Below are positions 14,635 through 24,571 of a stretch of DNA of 64,000 nucleotides, in pieces. The notes below the pieces were generated by a model. It was not told the origin of the DNA and ran no database searches. It saw only the letters and a program-made list of their open reading frames with translations. The position numbers were made by a program, and so were the translations under genes. The stretch's first letter is position 1, and every line of letters begins with the position of its first letter. The stretch spans positions 2,584,501 to 2,648,500 of the forward strand of contig NZ_CP095053.1 in NCBI RefSeq assembly GCF_022921095.1. Reading direction: 5' to 3'. This stretch comes from Hymenobacter aerilatus (lineage in GTDB: Bacteria > Bacteroidota > Bacteroidia > Cytophagales > Hymenobacteraceae).

Positions 14635-17600
14635 ATGAAACACCCTTACCTGGTGAAACTACTGTTTCTCCTGCTATTTGTGTGCGCTGGTTTCACCGGT
14701 GCATTCGCCCAAACCGGCTCTGTGAGCGGCCGTGTGCTGGACGAACAGAAACAGGGCTTGCCCGGCGTAACCGTTGTGATAGAAGGCACTTCCCTTGGTA
14801 ACTCCACCAATGCCGATGGTACCTACTCTATTCAGAATGTGCCCACCGGTCCGCAAACGCTGGTTATTTCCTTTGTAGGATATAATACGCAGCGTCAGAC
14901 GGTTACGGTAGCCGCCGGCCAAAATTCGGCTGTGCCAGCTGTTACTATTGGCGAAAATACGACCCTGCTGAATGAAGCAGTGGTAGTGGGTTATGGTACG
15001 CAGCGCAAAGAAGACGTAACGGGGGCTATTACGACTGTTTCAGCCAAAGACTTTGTGAAAGGCCAAGTAACTAACCCCGAACAGCTCATCCAGGGCAAAA
15101 CGGCCGGTGTACAGATTACGACCGGCGGCGGCTCACCGGGTGCGGCAACCACGATTCGTATCCGTGGCGGCTCCTCGCTTAATGCCAGCAACGACCCGCT
15201 GATTGTAATTGACGGTGTGCCGGTAGACAATAGCGGCGTAAGTGGCGCTTCCAATGCCCTCAGCCTTATCAACCCCAATGATATTGAAACCTTTACCGTA
15301 CTAAAGGACGCTTCTGCCACAGCTATTTATGGTTCACGTGCTTCCAATGGTGTTATTCTGATTACCACTAAAAAAGGTGTATCAGGCGAAAAACTAACGG
15401 TTAATTTCAGTTCACAGGCTTCCCTGTCGCACCGCTACAACGCCGTGCCTGTACTGTCTGCTGACGAATTCCGCAGTACGGTACAACGCGTTGCCCCCGA
15501 GAAAGCTGCTTTGTTAGGTAATGCTAACACCAACTGGCAGGATGAGGTGTTCCGGACAGCTCAGACGTACGACAATAATGTGAGCATAACTGGGGCCGTG
15601 GGCAAACTACCATTCCGTGCTTCCTATGGTAACCTCTCGCAGCAGGGTATTTTGATTACGAATCGGCTTATTCGTAATACAGCTTCACTGAGCCTCAATC
15701 CAGTACTGCTAGATAATCATCTGCGTGTCAACGTGAATGTGAAGGGCTCTTGGATTGATAACAACTTCGCAGATAACGGGGCTATTGGCTCAGCCGCCGC
15801 CTTCGACCCCACCCAGCCTGTGGTTAGCCCTACTGGCAATGCCTTCGGCAATTATTTTGAATATCTCCAGGGCAATGGCACACCCCAGCAAAACGTACCC
15901 CGCAACCCAGTAGCGCAGCTTTTGCTACGCCGCGACCGTAGCTCTGTGAAACGCAGCATCGGTAATGCCCAGCTCGATTACAGCTTCCATTTCCTGCCTG
16001 ATCTGCACGCTAACGTGAACCTGGGTTACGACATCACGCGTAGCAATGGCTCTAATTTTATAGATGCTCGCTCGGCCGGCGCCTATTCCAATACACCCCT
16101 AGACGCCTCAAACAGAACGTCGCGCGGTGGTTCGTTCAATCAGTACTCGCAAAACCGTGACAATAAGCTGCTGGAAGCTTACTTAAACTATAGCAAGCAG
16201 TTTGGCAGCAATAATCGTCTGGAAGTGCTAGGCGGTTACTCGTATCAGGACTTCATCAGAGACGAGCCTGCCTACCCTACTTTCTTGGCCGATGGCTCCC
16301 TGTTTAAGCTAGCTGCCATACCAGTTCGGACGCAGTACACTATCATCTCTTTCTACGGCCGGGCGAACCTTACGCTTAACGACCGGTATGTGTTTACAGG
16401 CACACTGCGCGATGATGCGTCCTCGCGCTTCCCGGAGAACAATCGCCACGCCGTATTTCCAGCTGCTTCGGTGGCCTGGCGTCTGAAAGAGGAAAACTTC
16501 TTTAAAGACATGACTACCTTCTCCGACCTGAAGCTACGGGCCGGTTATGGTATCACAGGGCAGCAAGATGTGGCCGGCGTTGCTGGCGATTATCCCTACC
16601 TCCAGCGTTACGTAATCAACACTCCCACAGCTCAGTATCAACTAGGCAACTCCTTCTTCACGCCCTATTCGCCCCAAGGGTTCAATCGCAACCTCAAATG
16701 GGAGCAGACCACTACCTACAACGCAGGTCTGGACTTTGGCTTCTTGGAGGGTAAGTTGAATGGCTCGGTGGATGTGTACTACCGCAAAACCAAAGATCTG
16801 CTGGCTCAGGTACCGGTTGCACTGGGTACTAACTTCACCAACTTGCTGGTATCCAACGTAGGCACACTCGAAAACCGCGGGGTGGAGTTGAACCTGAACG
16901 CTACCCCCGTAGAAGGCGAACACTGGACCTGGACGTTGAATGCTAACGGTACCTATAACAAAAATCGCATCACCTCACTCGGCACGCAGGTACCTGGTTT
17001 CCAAGGCCTCGAAACGAATAACGGCGGCAGCATTTCGGGTGGCACAGGCACTACCATCGGCATTTACAGCGTAGGTGCTCCTTCATCAGCCTTCTATACT
17101 TATAAGCAGGTATATGGCCCAGATGGCCGGCCGCTGAATGGCGTGTACGTGGACTTAGACGGTGACGGAACCATCACAGCTCGTGACCGGTATGTAGGCA
17201 AGCAGTTTGCACCTAAGGTTATTCTGGGCTTTAGCTCCAACGTAAGCTACGACCGACTCAACTTGGCTTTCACGTTGCGTAGTAACTTGGGCAACTATGT
17301 GTACAACAATATCAACTCAAACGCAGGCAACTACCAAGGCATCAACGGTTCGAACAACTTCGTGTCTAACGTGACGGAGGATGCCAACTATACCCAGTTT
17401 CCCAACATTGCTCAGACCCGCTTCTCTTCGGATTATTACATCCAGAACGGTTCGTTTCTGCGCATGGAAAACATTACGTTGGGCTATAATGCAGGCACGC
17501 TGGGCGGCGGTGAAACGTTGCGCCTCACAGCAGCTGTTCAGAACGTGTTCCTGAGCACTAAATACAAAGGCTTAGACCCGGAAATTTCCAACGGGATTGA

Positions 17601-17658
17601 TAACAATGTGTATCCCCGCCCGCGCACATACACACTTGGCCTGAACTTAACTTTCTAG
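14635..17658 (+). CDS. susC: SusC-family TonB-dependent outer membrane transporter
   Basis: Outer-membrane barrel that imports oligosaccharides with its SusD partner. It has 1007 residues. ATG 14635 gives a signal peptide with hydrophobic core LLFLLLFVCAG and cleavage near AFAQ. A carboxypeptidase-regulatory-like domain (SGRVLDEQKQGLPGVTVVIE) follows. Next are the conserved SusC segment EAVVVGYGTQRKEDVTGAI, a plug with IRIRGGSSL and DPLIVIDGVPVD, ASATAIYGSRASNGVILITTKKG, and a barrel ending YTLGLNLTF. It is the first gene of the susCDE unit. Its substrate is inferred as alpha-glucan from the nearby GH13 amylase. Confidence 0.96.
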   Translation: MKHPYLVKLLFLLLFVCAGFTGAFAQTGSVSGRVLDEQKQGLPGVTVVIEGTSLGNSTNADGTYSIQNVPTGPQTLVISFVGYNTQRQTVTVAAGQNSAVPAVTIGENTTLLNEAVVVGYGTQRKEDVTGAITTVSAKDFVKGQVTNPEQLIQGKTAGVQITTGGGSPGAATTIRIRGGSSLNASNDPLIVIDGVPVDNSGVSGASNALSLINPNDIETFTVLKDASATAIYGSRASNGVILITTKKGVSGEKLTVNFSSQASLSHRYNAVPVLSADEFRSTVQRVAPEKAALLGNANTNWQDEVFRTAQTYDNNVSITGAVGKLPFRASYGNLSQQGILITNRLIRNTASLSLNPVLLDNHLRVNVNVKGSWIDNNFADNGAIGSAAAFDPTQPVVSPTGNAFGNYFEYLQGNGTPQQNVPRNPVAQLLLRRDRSSVKRSIGNAQLDYSFHFLPDLHANVNLGYDITRSNGSNFIDARSAGAYSNTPLDASNRTSRGGSFNQYSQNRDNKLLEAYLNYSKQFGSNNRLEVLGGYSYQDFIRDEPAYPTFLADGSLFKLAAIPVRTQYTIISFYGRANLTLNDRYVFTGTLRDDASSRFPENNRHAVFPAASVAWRLKEENFFKDMTTFSDLKLRAGYGITGQQDVAGVAGDYPYLQRYVINTPTAQYQLGNSFFTPYSPQGFNRNLKWEQTTTYNAGLDFGFLEGKLNGSVDVYYRKTKDLLAQVPVALGTNFTNLLVSNVGTLENRGVELNLNATPVEGEHWTWTLNANGTYNKNRITSLGTQVPGFQGLETNNGGSISGGTGTTIGIYSVGAPSSAFYTYKQVYGPDGRPLNGVYVDLDGDGTITARDRYVGKQFAPKVILGFSSNVSYDRLNLAFTLRSNLGNYVYNNINSNAGNYQGINGSNNFVSNVTEDANYTQFPNIAQTRFSSDYYIQNGSFLRMENITLGYNAGTLGGGETLRLTAAVQNVFLSTKYKGLDPEISNGIDNNVYPRPRTYTLGLNLTF

Positions 17659-17679
17659 CTTTCTGCTTTCAATTATAGT

Positions 17680-19281
17680 ATGAAAAAGAATATTCTCCGC
17701 CACGTTTCGGCGCTGGCGCTGGTCTCCTCTTCGGTGCTCACGATAACGTCGTGCACGGATGATCTGGACCGTTTGCCTAAATATGACCTTACCTCAGAAG
17801 CTGTGTACAAAGATGCGGCTGGCTATAAGTCGGTGTTAGCTAAAGTGTATGGTGGCTTCGCCCTCACCGGGTCGCAGGGACCAAACGGTAACGGTGATGT
17901 GAAAGGTATCGACGAAGGTACCTCTGACTACATACGGCAGTATTGGAGTGCCCAGGAGTTGACCACGGATGAAGCAGTAGTGAACTGGGGTGACCCAAAC
18001 ATTCAGGACTGGCACCTGATGAACTGGACACCCACTGGCCTACTGGTGCAAGGACTATACAGCCGCATTCTGTACGAAGTAACCCTGTGCAATAATTTCT
18101 TACTGGAGTCGACGGATGCCAAGTTGAGCAGCCGAGGCATCAATGAGACGGATGCCGCTACTATCCGTGCATACCGCGCTGAAGTGCGTTTCTTACGTGC
18201 CTTGGCCTATTACCATGCCCTGGATCTTTATGGCAATGTGCCATTTGTTACTGAAGAAAATGAGATTGGGGGAACTACTCCTCCTACTCAAACTACACGT
18301 CCTGAGCTATTTGCCTTTATTGAACGGGAGCTACAAGCTATTGACGCCGATTTGCCTGCTCCTCGCCAGAATGAGTACGCTCGCGCTGACAAAGCCGCCG
18401 CGTGGATGCTGCTAGCCAAGCTTTACCTTAATGCTGAGGTATACACCAAAACGGCCCGCTATGCAGATTGCGCCACTAATGCGAAGAAAGTAATAGATGC
18501 CGGTTACACCCTTACGCCACAGTACCGAAACCTGTTCCGCACAGATAATAACACAAGCCGGGAAATTATCTTTCCCATTGCCTATGATGGCCGCCGCACG
18601 CAGAGCTATGGGGGTACTACCTTCCTAGTTCATGGACCTGTGGCCAGCACTTCCGACCGAAATTGGAATCCTGCCAGCTACGGCATCGATGGGGGTTGGG
18701 GTGGTTTGCGCACTACGTCGGCCTTCTATCGTCAGTTTCCAGATACCGCGGCTGATAATCGTGCTAAGTTCGTAACGGGTGGGCAGACCTTGGAAATCAA
18801 CTCACTTATTGATTTTTACCAAGGCTACGTACCTATTAAGTTCAAAAACGTTAGCTCTACGGGTGCTCCCGGCTCTGATCTTGTTTTTGCAGATACGGAC
18901 TTCCCTATGTTCCGTCTAGCCGATGCCTACCTGATGTATGCTGAAGCAGCCGTACGTGGTGGTGGCGACCGAAACCTGGCTTTGGAATACGTGAACCGAG
19001 TGCGTACGCGGGCCTACAAAAATACTCCGGCCGGCAACATTACTTCTTCGGAACTAACGCTGGACTTTCTGTTGAACGAACGCTCCCGCGAACTGTATTG
19101 GGAAGCAACTCGTCGCACAGACCTTATTCGCTATAATCGTTTCACTACGCGCGACTACCTGTGGCCGTGGAAGGGTGGTGTGAAGGAAGGGACTGCCGTA
19201 CAGGACTACCGCAATCTATTCCCAATACCAGTATCTGACCTAAGCGTAAACCGAAACTTGGTACAGAACCCAGGTTACTAA
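17680..19281 (+). CDS. susD: SusD/RagB-family nutrient-binding lipoprotein
   Basis: Surface lipoprotein of 533 residues that lids the SusC barrel and binds glycan. The signal peptide ends in the lipobox TITSC, followed by TDDLDRLPKYDLTSEAVYKD, a typical SusD N-terminus. TPR-like helices (VRFLRALAYYHALDLYGNVPF) and the C-terminal block (FPMFRLADAYLMYAEAAVRGG, NRVRTRAYKN, LLNERSRELYWE, LFPIPVSDL) are characteristic. It lies 21 bases after susC, so the two are certainly cotranscribed. Confidence 0.96.
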   Translation: MKKNILRHVSALALVSSSVLTITSCTDDLDRLPKYDLTSEAVYKDAAGYKSVLAKVYGGFALTGSQGPNGNGDVKGIDEGTSDYIRQYWSAQELTTDEAVVNWGDPNIQDWHLMNWTPTGLLVQGLYSRILYEVTLCNNFLLESTDAKLSSRGINETDAATIRAYRAEVRFLRALAYYHALDLYGNVPFVTEENEIGGTTPPTQTTRPELFAFIERELQAIDADLPAPRQNEYARADKAAAWMLLAKLYLNAEVYTKTARYADCATNAKKVIDAGYTLTPQYRNLFRTDNNTSREIIFPIAYDGRRTQSYGGTTFLVHGPVASTSDRNWNPASYGIDGGWGGLRTTSAFYRQFPDTAADNRAKFVTGGQTLEINSLIDFYQGYVPIKFKNVSSTGAPGSDLVFADTDFPMFRLADAYLMYAEAAVRGGGDRNLALEYVNRVRTRAYKNTPAGNITSSELTLDFLLNERSRELYWEATRRTDLIRYNRFTTRDYLWPWKGGVKEGTAVQDYRNLFPIPVSDLSVNRNLVQNPGY

Positions 19282-19359
19282 CTTACATGGCTGCCAAGCA
19301 ATGCTATGTTGTTTGGCAGCCTGTATCGTCTCTTTTTCTACAGTATAATTCCCCGCACA

Positions 19360-20442
19360 ATGAAAACTTGGTTTACCAAAATATTGGGAGTAGGCGCGGT
19401 TGCTTTACTCCTCACCGCGTGTGAGAAGGAGGATGAAAAAACGGTGATTCATCCGAGCGGTGGGCCTACCCTTACAGCCTCTTCTACAGCCTTGGGCACG
19501 CTCTCCATGGATAACGCAGCCAAAGAAGCCGTTACGTTCAATTGGACTGCTCCTAACTACGGCTATGCTGCGGCAGTCACTTATACGCTACAACTCGATG
19601 TAAAGGGTAATAACTTCAAATCACCTAGTGAGTTTACTACCACTTCTTCCAGCCGTACACTCACAGTATCGGAGTTGAATAGTGCATTGCTGGCCTTGGG
19701 TATTGCACCGGGCTCGGCAGGTCAGTTGGATGTACGCGTTAAGTCAGACGTAGGCAGTAACACTGCCTATGCACAACTTTCCAGCGTCACCTCTTTAACA
19801 GCAACTCCTTACCTATCTGTTATTGCGTACCCATCGCTGTACGTACCTGGTGACTATCAGGGTTGGGCACCTGATAAAGCGCCTAGAGTTGCATCTCCTA
19901 CCAATAATGGCACCTACGAGGGGTATATTAACTTTGCTAGCGCTAGTCCTTTCAAATTCACAAGCACGCCTAGCTGGGCCAACACGAACTACGGTCTTGT
20001 GGGTACAGTCACTACAAACGCAACTACTAAAGTTACCTCAAGCTCCTTATCAACAGATGGAGGCGCTGGTAACCTTTCTGTCCCAACAGCAGGCTACTAC
20101 CGTATTGTGGTGGATATTCCGAACCTAACTTGGACGGCTACACCTACTACTTGGGCAGCTATTGGCTCTGCTACCCCCGGCGGGTGGGATAACCAAACTC
20201 CTTTGACCTATAACGCTACTACAGGTACGTGGTCGGCTGTAATGACTCTAAGTGCTAATGGCGAGCTTAAATTCAGAGCGAACAATGGCTGGGATATCAA
20301 CTACGGTGACAACAAAGCAGACGGGGTTCTCGACTTTAATGCTGACAATATCAAAGGTCCCGCAGCAGCTGGCAGCTATTTGGTCACGCTTGATTTAAGC
20401 CAGGGCGCGGGTAATTACACCTACTCTATCCGAAAGAATTAA
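19360..20442 (+). CDS. SusE/SusF-like starch-binding lipoprotein
   Basis: Protein of 360 residues starting MKTWFTKILGVGAVALLLTAC, with a lipobox ending at Cys21. An upstream in-frame ATG at 19306 is unlikely, because it would bury the signal peptide. The first half has the SusE N-terminal Ig-like pattern (AVTFNWTAPNYGYAAAVTY). Two later repeats resemble SusE/F carbohydrate-binding modules: YVPGDYQGWAPD with FKFTSTPSW, then WAAIGSATPGGWD with LKFRANNGWDINYG. It is the third gene of the susCDE unit, followed by a strong terminator. Confidence 0.9.
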   Translation: MKTWFTKILGVGAVALLLTACEKEDEKTVIHPSGGPTLTASSTALGTLSMDNAAKEAVTFNWTAPNYGYAAAVTYTLQLDVKGNNFKSPSEFTTTSSSRTLTVSELNSALLALGIAPGSAGQLDVRVKSDVGSNTAYAQLSSVTSLTATPYLSVIAYPSLYVPGDYQGWAPDKAPRVASPTNNGTYEGYINFASASPFKFTSTPSWANTNYGLVGTVTTNATTKVTSSSLSTDGGAGNLSVPTAGYYRIVVDIPNLTWTATPTTWAAIGSATPGGWDNQTPLTYNATTGTWSAVMTLSANGELKFRANNGWDINYGDNKADGVLDFNADNIKGPAAAGSYLVTLDLSQGAGNYTYSIRKN

Positions 20443-20464
20443 TCTTCTTTTCCCGCTTACAAGA

Positions 20465-20496
20465 AAGGCTCCTGATACTACTCAGGAGCCTTTTTT
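20465..20496 (+). terminator. Intrinsic terminator after susCDE
   Basis: Stem aaggctcctga / tcaggagcctt (20465-20475 with 20482-20492) followed by a T-run. It lies 22 bases after the SusE-like gene. The remaining 170 bases to the convergent hydrolase gene show nothing recognisable. Confidence 0.9.
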
Positions 20497-20667
20497 AATG
20501 GAGCTAATCGTCGGCGCACCTATTGTGCGTAGTGTGGTTACTCTACTTTATTACTAAGTATATACTGGTAAATTTTGCTTCTCAGTCAGTAGATTACTTA
20601 TCCCAGTAGAGCCATTTAAACGGCTCTATCTTTCGCCCTTTGATTGTTGCGTTGCTCCTATCCCGCT

Positions 20668-22174
20668 TCACTGCAGCTGCACCGACTCGATGTCTACGTG
20701 CCGGGCAGCCGGTGCTGCGGGGAGGATAATCTGCAACACCTCGGCGTCGGCCAGCTGTAGCGTCGGGAGCTGCGTAGCAGGCTGAAAGGTTAAGGGCAGG
20801 AAGCTGGGGTAGGGTCGCGGACTTAGCAGCAGCGGCGCGGGCCGGAAGTCGGCTAATGGCACGCGCAGGATTTGCCGATCGGGACCCATGGTGATTGTAG
20901 CGGCGTAGGCAGCAGCATCCTTGGTTACTAGCACTACTTGCAGTGTGGTACCAGCTTGGCTAGCAGAACCTGTCAGTAGTAACTCCTTGCTGCGACTCGT
21001 AGCCTGGTGGCGGCCTTGCACCTTATCACCAAAATACGCTCGCAGGCACACAGCCGGACCGTCAGTTACTGCAGTAGCGCCAGTTTGAGGTATGCCAAGC
21101 AGGCGCAACGCCAGAGCACCCGTGGCGGGCGTAGTCACGTAGTCGGCATAACTACCCTCGCTGATGCGTCCTATTTCTACCTGGTCATGGTCGGTGGCGG
21201 CAGTGAACAAAGGGATGGGCGTAGCGGCCGGCACAATAGGTACTTCCCAATGCTCTGCATGTGCATAGTCCCAATTGAGCGGTGAGCCCGCAAAATTACC
21301 TGGGAAGGTAGTTGTCTTACTTCCCTGCTTTATAACCACCCAGTACCGCAACAGGCCCGGATACAGCAGCTCGGCCGGTACCGTAGTCTCAAATGAAGGG
21401 TAGGAGCCACGCCGCATGGGTAGGGTTTGGGTACGACCGTAGTAGTGTTGCGCCACCAGCAGCACACTATCGGTGGGGGCCAGCCCTACCACCTTGGCCG
21501 CGAGACGCAGCTGTTGCCCAGCCGATACCTGGGGGTAGGCTTCGTGTACCACTTGCAGGCCAGCAACGGTAGGCGTAGGGGCCACAAACTCACCTAGCCG
21601 CAACGTACCTACCCGCGTTTGGCCAGTCCAGGCAGTGGTTTTCTGCTCTGGAGCTGCCAACAGGTATACGCCCGGCCGCACAGCCACCTGTCCGTCGGTA
21701 GCCTCTGCCTGGGATGTGTTGCCTTCGTTGAGGCCGCGCATGGAGAACTGCGGCCCTAAATCGGCTAGTGAAATGCGTACGGGATGTGTGTTCCACTCGA
21801 TACGCGTAACGATGCGTTGGAGTGAGGCTTGTGCGAAGGGGTCAGCTACTTGCACCGCATCGGGCATCACCTCCAGGCGCCATATGCCCGGCGCCAGCTG
21901 GTCGAGGAAGTAGGCCCCGGTGCCCTCGTAGCGCACTACTGGCGACGAACCTACCCCGGCCACATGCCGCAGCGCAGTGGGCTTTTGAGGTTGTATATGC
22001 GTGGTGCTGGTGTAGTAAAAGGCCTCAGGCATGTTCATCTCGCTGAGCTGCTCGCGGTAGCTGATACGAAACGCTCCAAAGGTGGAGTCGGCGGGGTAGG
22101 CGGCTTGTTGCTGCCCACGCTTCACCTGCCGGAACACCTGCCCGGCAATCAACAGGCTCAGGGCTTTCGCGGGG
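20668..22174 (-). pseudogene. C-terminal part of frameshifted GH5-like glycoside hydrolase
   Basis: About 500 residues that continue the hydrolase encoded just upstream but in another frame. The in-frame sequence only becomes coherent at HPAKALSLLIAGQVF. Upstream codons of this frame (to 22260) are the shadow of the first fragment. The content is beta-rich accessory domains: FGAFRISYREQ, an Ig-like GAYFLDQLAPGIWRLEV segment and a C-terminal carbohydrate-binding-like sandwich. It has no own start or signal. Restoring one base at the C-run (22171-22174) would join the two parts into a protein of about 857 residues. Confidence 0.8.
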
Positions 22175-23240
22175 TGTAAGCTAGATTGAGGTAATGCGTC
22201 TGGTACTCGGTGTTGGCGTAAGCAATGGCCAAGGGGTCGTAGGCAAACTGCGTAGCCCACTGAAAACCCGCTGCCCGAAAGCTGCGAGCCATGGCGGGGT
22301 ACATCACGGGCTGCAAAACATCCGCCGACTCAAACTCATATACCATCTTAGCCTTCGACTTGAACCGCGGATCCTGGCGGTAGGGAATCGGGTATTGGTC
22401 GACGTAGGGTAGGAAGTTGCCGCGCAGGGTGTGGCCTCCTACCAAGCCCTCGGGGTACCATTGGTACGTGAGGCCATCCACTTTTGCATTAAGAATAGCT
22501 TCATGCACCTGCGGGTTTTCAGCTATGTTATAGAACACTGGTTTGCGGCAGCCAGTGTTGCGAATGGCGGCGGCCATGCGGTCGGCAAAGGCCGTTACCT
22601 GCGCAGCCGGCTCGCGGTAGCGCGGCTCGTTGCACACCTCAAAGGCAATAATATCAGGGTCCTGACGGTTGAGCTGCTTGGTATACGTGTTGCGGTGGTT
22701 GAGAAACTGCGTGAGGTAGCGCTCCTGCGCCGCCACAGCTCGCGGGTTGGTGTAGGCCTGCACCTTGTCGTAGATAGACGAAAAGCCCGTCATGGCCGAG
22801 TCGCGCTCGGGGTAGCCGTTGCCCCAATAAGCAATGGGCGTCAAGATGATTTTGATACCGCGCTCTTTAAGACGGGCCACCAGAAAATCGAGCAGGCGTA
22901 AGTGCTCATTTTCCAGCAGGTTGCCTACCGTATCGGTAATTTCTACGTCCCATACGTGCACTCGAAACGCATCGACGCCCAACCGGGACAGGTGGTACAC
23001 ATCCTGCTCAATAGCCTGCTCTAGCGATACACCCAACCGCCGATGGGCACGGTAAGAATAGGCAAATGGTGTAGTGTAGTTAACGCCGAAAAGCGCTACT
23101 TCCTGCCTGCCTTTCTGCCACCGTAGCACGCCCTGCTTGTCTACATAAACACCGCCCTGCGAAGAAGTGCGTTGAGCCTGGGCGGTAGGCATTTGCACCA
23201 GAAAAAACGAGAAGAGAAGATAAAGAAAAGATTTATCCAT
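22158..23240 (-). CDS. GH5-like (clan A) secreted glycoside hydrolase, N-terminal fragment
   Basis: Fragment of 360 residues with a signal peptide (FLYLLFSFFLVQMPTAQAQ) and a TIM-barrel catalytic domain of cellulase-family type. FGVNYTTPFAYSYRAHRRLG opens the barrel and FRVHVWDVEITD forms an early strand. The acid/base Glu lies in IIAFEVCNEPRYR, and the likely nucleophile Glu in AKMVYEFESADV. The frame ends at TGA soon after NLAYTP, where the protein should continue with AKALSLL, so one base appears to be missing in a C-run. The catalytic barrel is complete, so a truncated enzyme could still be secreted. An operator palindrome overlaps its promoter. Confidence 0.85.
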   Translation of the reverse strand: MDKSFLYLLFSFFLVQMPTAQAQRTSSQGGVYVDKQGVLRWQKGRQEVALFGVNYTTPFAYSYRAHRRLGVSLEQAIEQDVYHLSRLGVDAFRVHVWDVEITDTVGNLLENEHLRLLDFLVARLKERGIKIILTPIAYWGNGYPERDSAMTGFSSIYDKVQAYTNPRAVAAQERYLTQFLNHRNTYTKQLNRQDPDIIAFEVCNEPRYREPAAQVTAFADRMAAAIRNTGCRKPVFYNIAENPQVHEAILNAKVDGLTYQWYPEGLVGGHTLRGNFLPYVDQYPIPYRQDPRFKSKAKMVYEFESADVLQPVMYPAMARSFRAAGFQWATQFAYDPLAIAYANTEYQTHYLNLAYTPRKP

Positions 23241-23309
23241 CGGGGAAAATGATTACACATGCTGCTCAGTGCCTGCCGTACGAGCCCGAAACGTATGACG
23301 GCACCTTCC

Positions 23310-23346
23310 TGAAAGTAAAACCCCGGCAAGTTAATGCAAACGTTTG
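23310..23346 (-). promoter_or_regulatory. Promoter of the GH5-like gene with overlapping LacI-type operator (site C)
   Basis: On the minus strand the palindrome CAAACGTTTG (23346-23337) ends in the TTG that forms a -33 box. Exactly 19 bases later comes TACTTTCA (23317-23310), a two-mismatch -7 box. A repressor bound there would cover the -33 element. The rest of the 23241-23633 gap holds TACCTTTG at 23410-23417 (+), possibly for the kinase gene, and nothing else recognised. Confidence 0.6.
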
Positions 23347-23633
23347 TCTAACTCTGAGCGCCTACCAACTTACTTGGTTGCGGATAGTCACTGTGTTTCC
23401 GTCGGCTTTTACCTTTGCTCATTTGTAGTTTCGTACTCTTTCGAGGATAATCTATTCTGTTGGTCTTTCACTTTTTTCTTGCTCCATATCCTTGCCTTTC
23501 AGTAACATCCTGACAAACGACTTTCAACTACCGAAAACTTTTCCGTGCTTCGCTATTCTGCGCTACGTGGTAAGTACACACCCTACCCCGGGATGCTGCG
23601 TATTTCTTCTTTTTACTTTCTTCTACCCTACCC

Positions 23634-24485
23634 ATGATCATCATCGCTGACGGCGGCTCCACTAAAACCAACTGGTGCCTAATCGACAATGCAGGCACAC
23701 GCATTTATTTCAACACCGAAGGCTACAACCCTTACTTCATCAACACCCAGGGAATCATTGAGTCGCTCGAAAAAAGCCTGCCCGATAACCTGGACCTGCC
23801 GGCCATCAGTGAGGTGTATTATTACGGTGCCGGGTGTTCTACCCCGGAGAAGGTAGAAACCGTAGCTGCGGCCATGCGCCACGTGTTTAAGCAGTCGGAA
23901 GTGTATGTGGGCCACGATCTGCTGGCGGCAGCCCGTGCGCTGCTGGGCCTGGAAAAGGGCTTTGCCGCTATTTTGGGTACGGGCACCAACACCGCCCTCT
24001 ACGATGGCAAAGACGTAACGCTGAACATTGACTCTCTAGGCTATTTCCTGGGCGACGAAGGTTCAGGCTCGTTCATTGGCAAGCGCCTGTTGCGCGATTA
24101 CATGCGCGGCTACCTACCCGATGGCCTCCAAGAGGCCTTCAAACAGCAGTACGAACTCGACAACGAAGAAATCTTCGACCGTCTCTACAACCAGCCCCTC
24201 CCCAACCGCTTCCTGGCCAGCTTCGCTAAGTTTGCCTACGACCACAACAACGTGAGCTACTGCCGCGACATCGTACTGGAAGGCTTCAACACGTTCTTCG
24301 ACAACTTGGTGGTGCACTACCCCAACTATCAGGAATACACCTTCAACTGCATCGGCTCGGTGGGCTATAACTTCCGCGATGCCCTCACGCAGGCGGCCAA
24401 AAACCACGGCATGGAAGTCGGCAAAATCATCCGCTCCCCTATTGATGACCTAGTAACGTACCACACGGTACTCGCCAAGAAATAG
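23634..24485 (+). CDS. BadF/BcrA-type sugar kinase (N-acetylglucosamine kinase-like)
   Basis: Cytoplasmic ASKHA-fold kinase of 283 residues, close to the eukaryote-type N-acetylglucosamine kinases common in Bacteroidota. It shows the phosphate-1 loop IADGGSTKTNW, an adenosine or phosphate-2 motif in AAILGTGTNTALYDG and FLGDEGSGSFIGKRLLRDY. IGSVGYNF near the C-terminus is the third nucleotide motif. The start codon directly abuts CTACCCTACCC (23623-23633). It lies between two hydrolase genes of the glycan locus on the opposite strand, so it may phosphorylate a released sugar. GlcNAc as substrate is only a family inference. Confidence 0.85.
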   Translation: MIIIADGGSTKTNWCLIDNAGTRIYFNTEGYNPYFINTQGIIESLEKSLPDNLDLPAISEVYYYGAGCSTPEKVETVAAAMRHVFKQSEVYVGHDLLAAARALLGLEKGFAAILGTGTNTALYDGKDVTLNIDSLGYFLGDEGSGSFIGKRLLRDYMRGYLPDGLQEAFKQQYELDNEEIFDRLYNQPLPNRFLASFAKFAYDHNNVSYCRDIVLEGFNTFFDNLVVHYPNYQEYTFNCIGSVGYNFRDALTQAAKNHGMEVGKIIRSPIDDLVTYHTVLAKK

Positions 24486-24503
24486 CCTATATGCGTTAAG
24501 CAT

Positions 24504-24568
24504 GACGCACAGCTAAAACAAAGAAGGCGGCTCCACTGGAGCCGCCTTCTTTGTTTTAGCTGTGCGTC
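24504..24568. terminator. Bidirectional terminator, 31-bp perfect hairpin
   Basis: The arms 24504-24534 and 24538-24568 are exact complements with a 3-base loop. The core is GGCGGCTCC/GGAGCCGCC, flanked by A-rich and T-rich tracts on both sides. It separates the convergent kinase and amylase genes and ends 3 bases before the amylase stop codon. Confidence 0.95.
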
Positions 24569-24571
24569 AAC

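Noticed and set aside
22175..22260. Start of the second hydrolase fragment at 22260 (MGYAVCLRPLGH...)
   Set aside because: These codons lie in the wrong frame over the first fragment's conserved end and look like nothing known. The fragment has no genuine start, so I treat it as the result of a frameshift.
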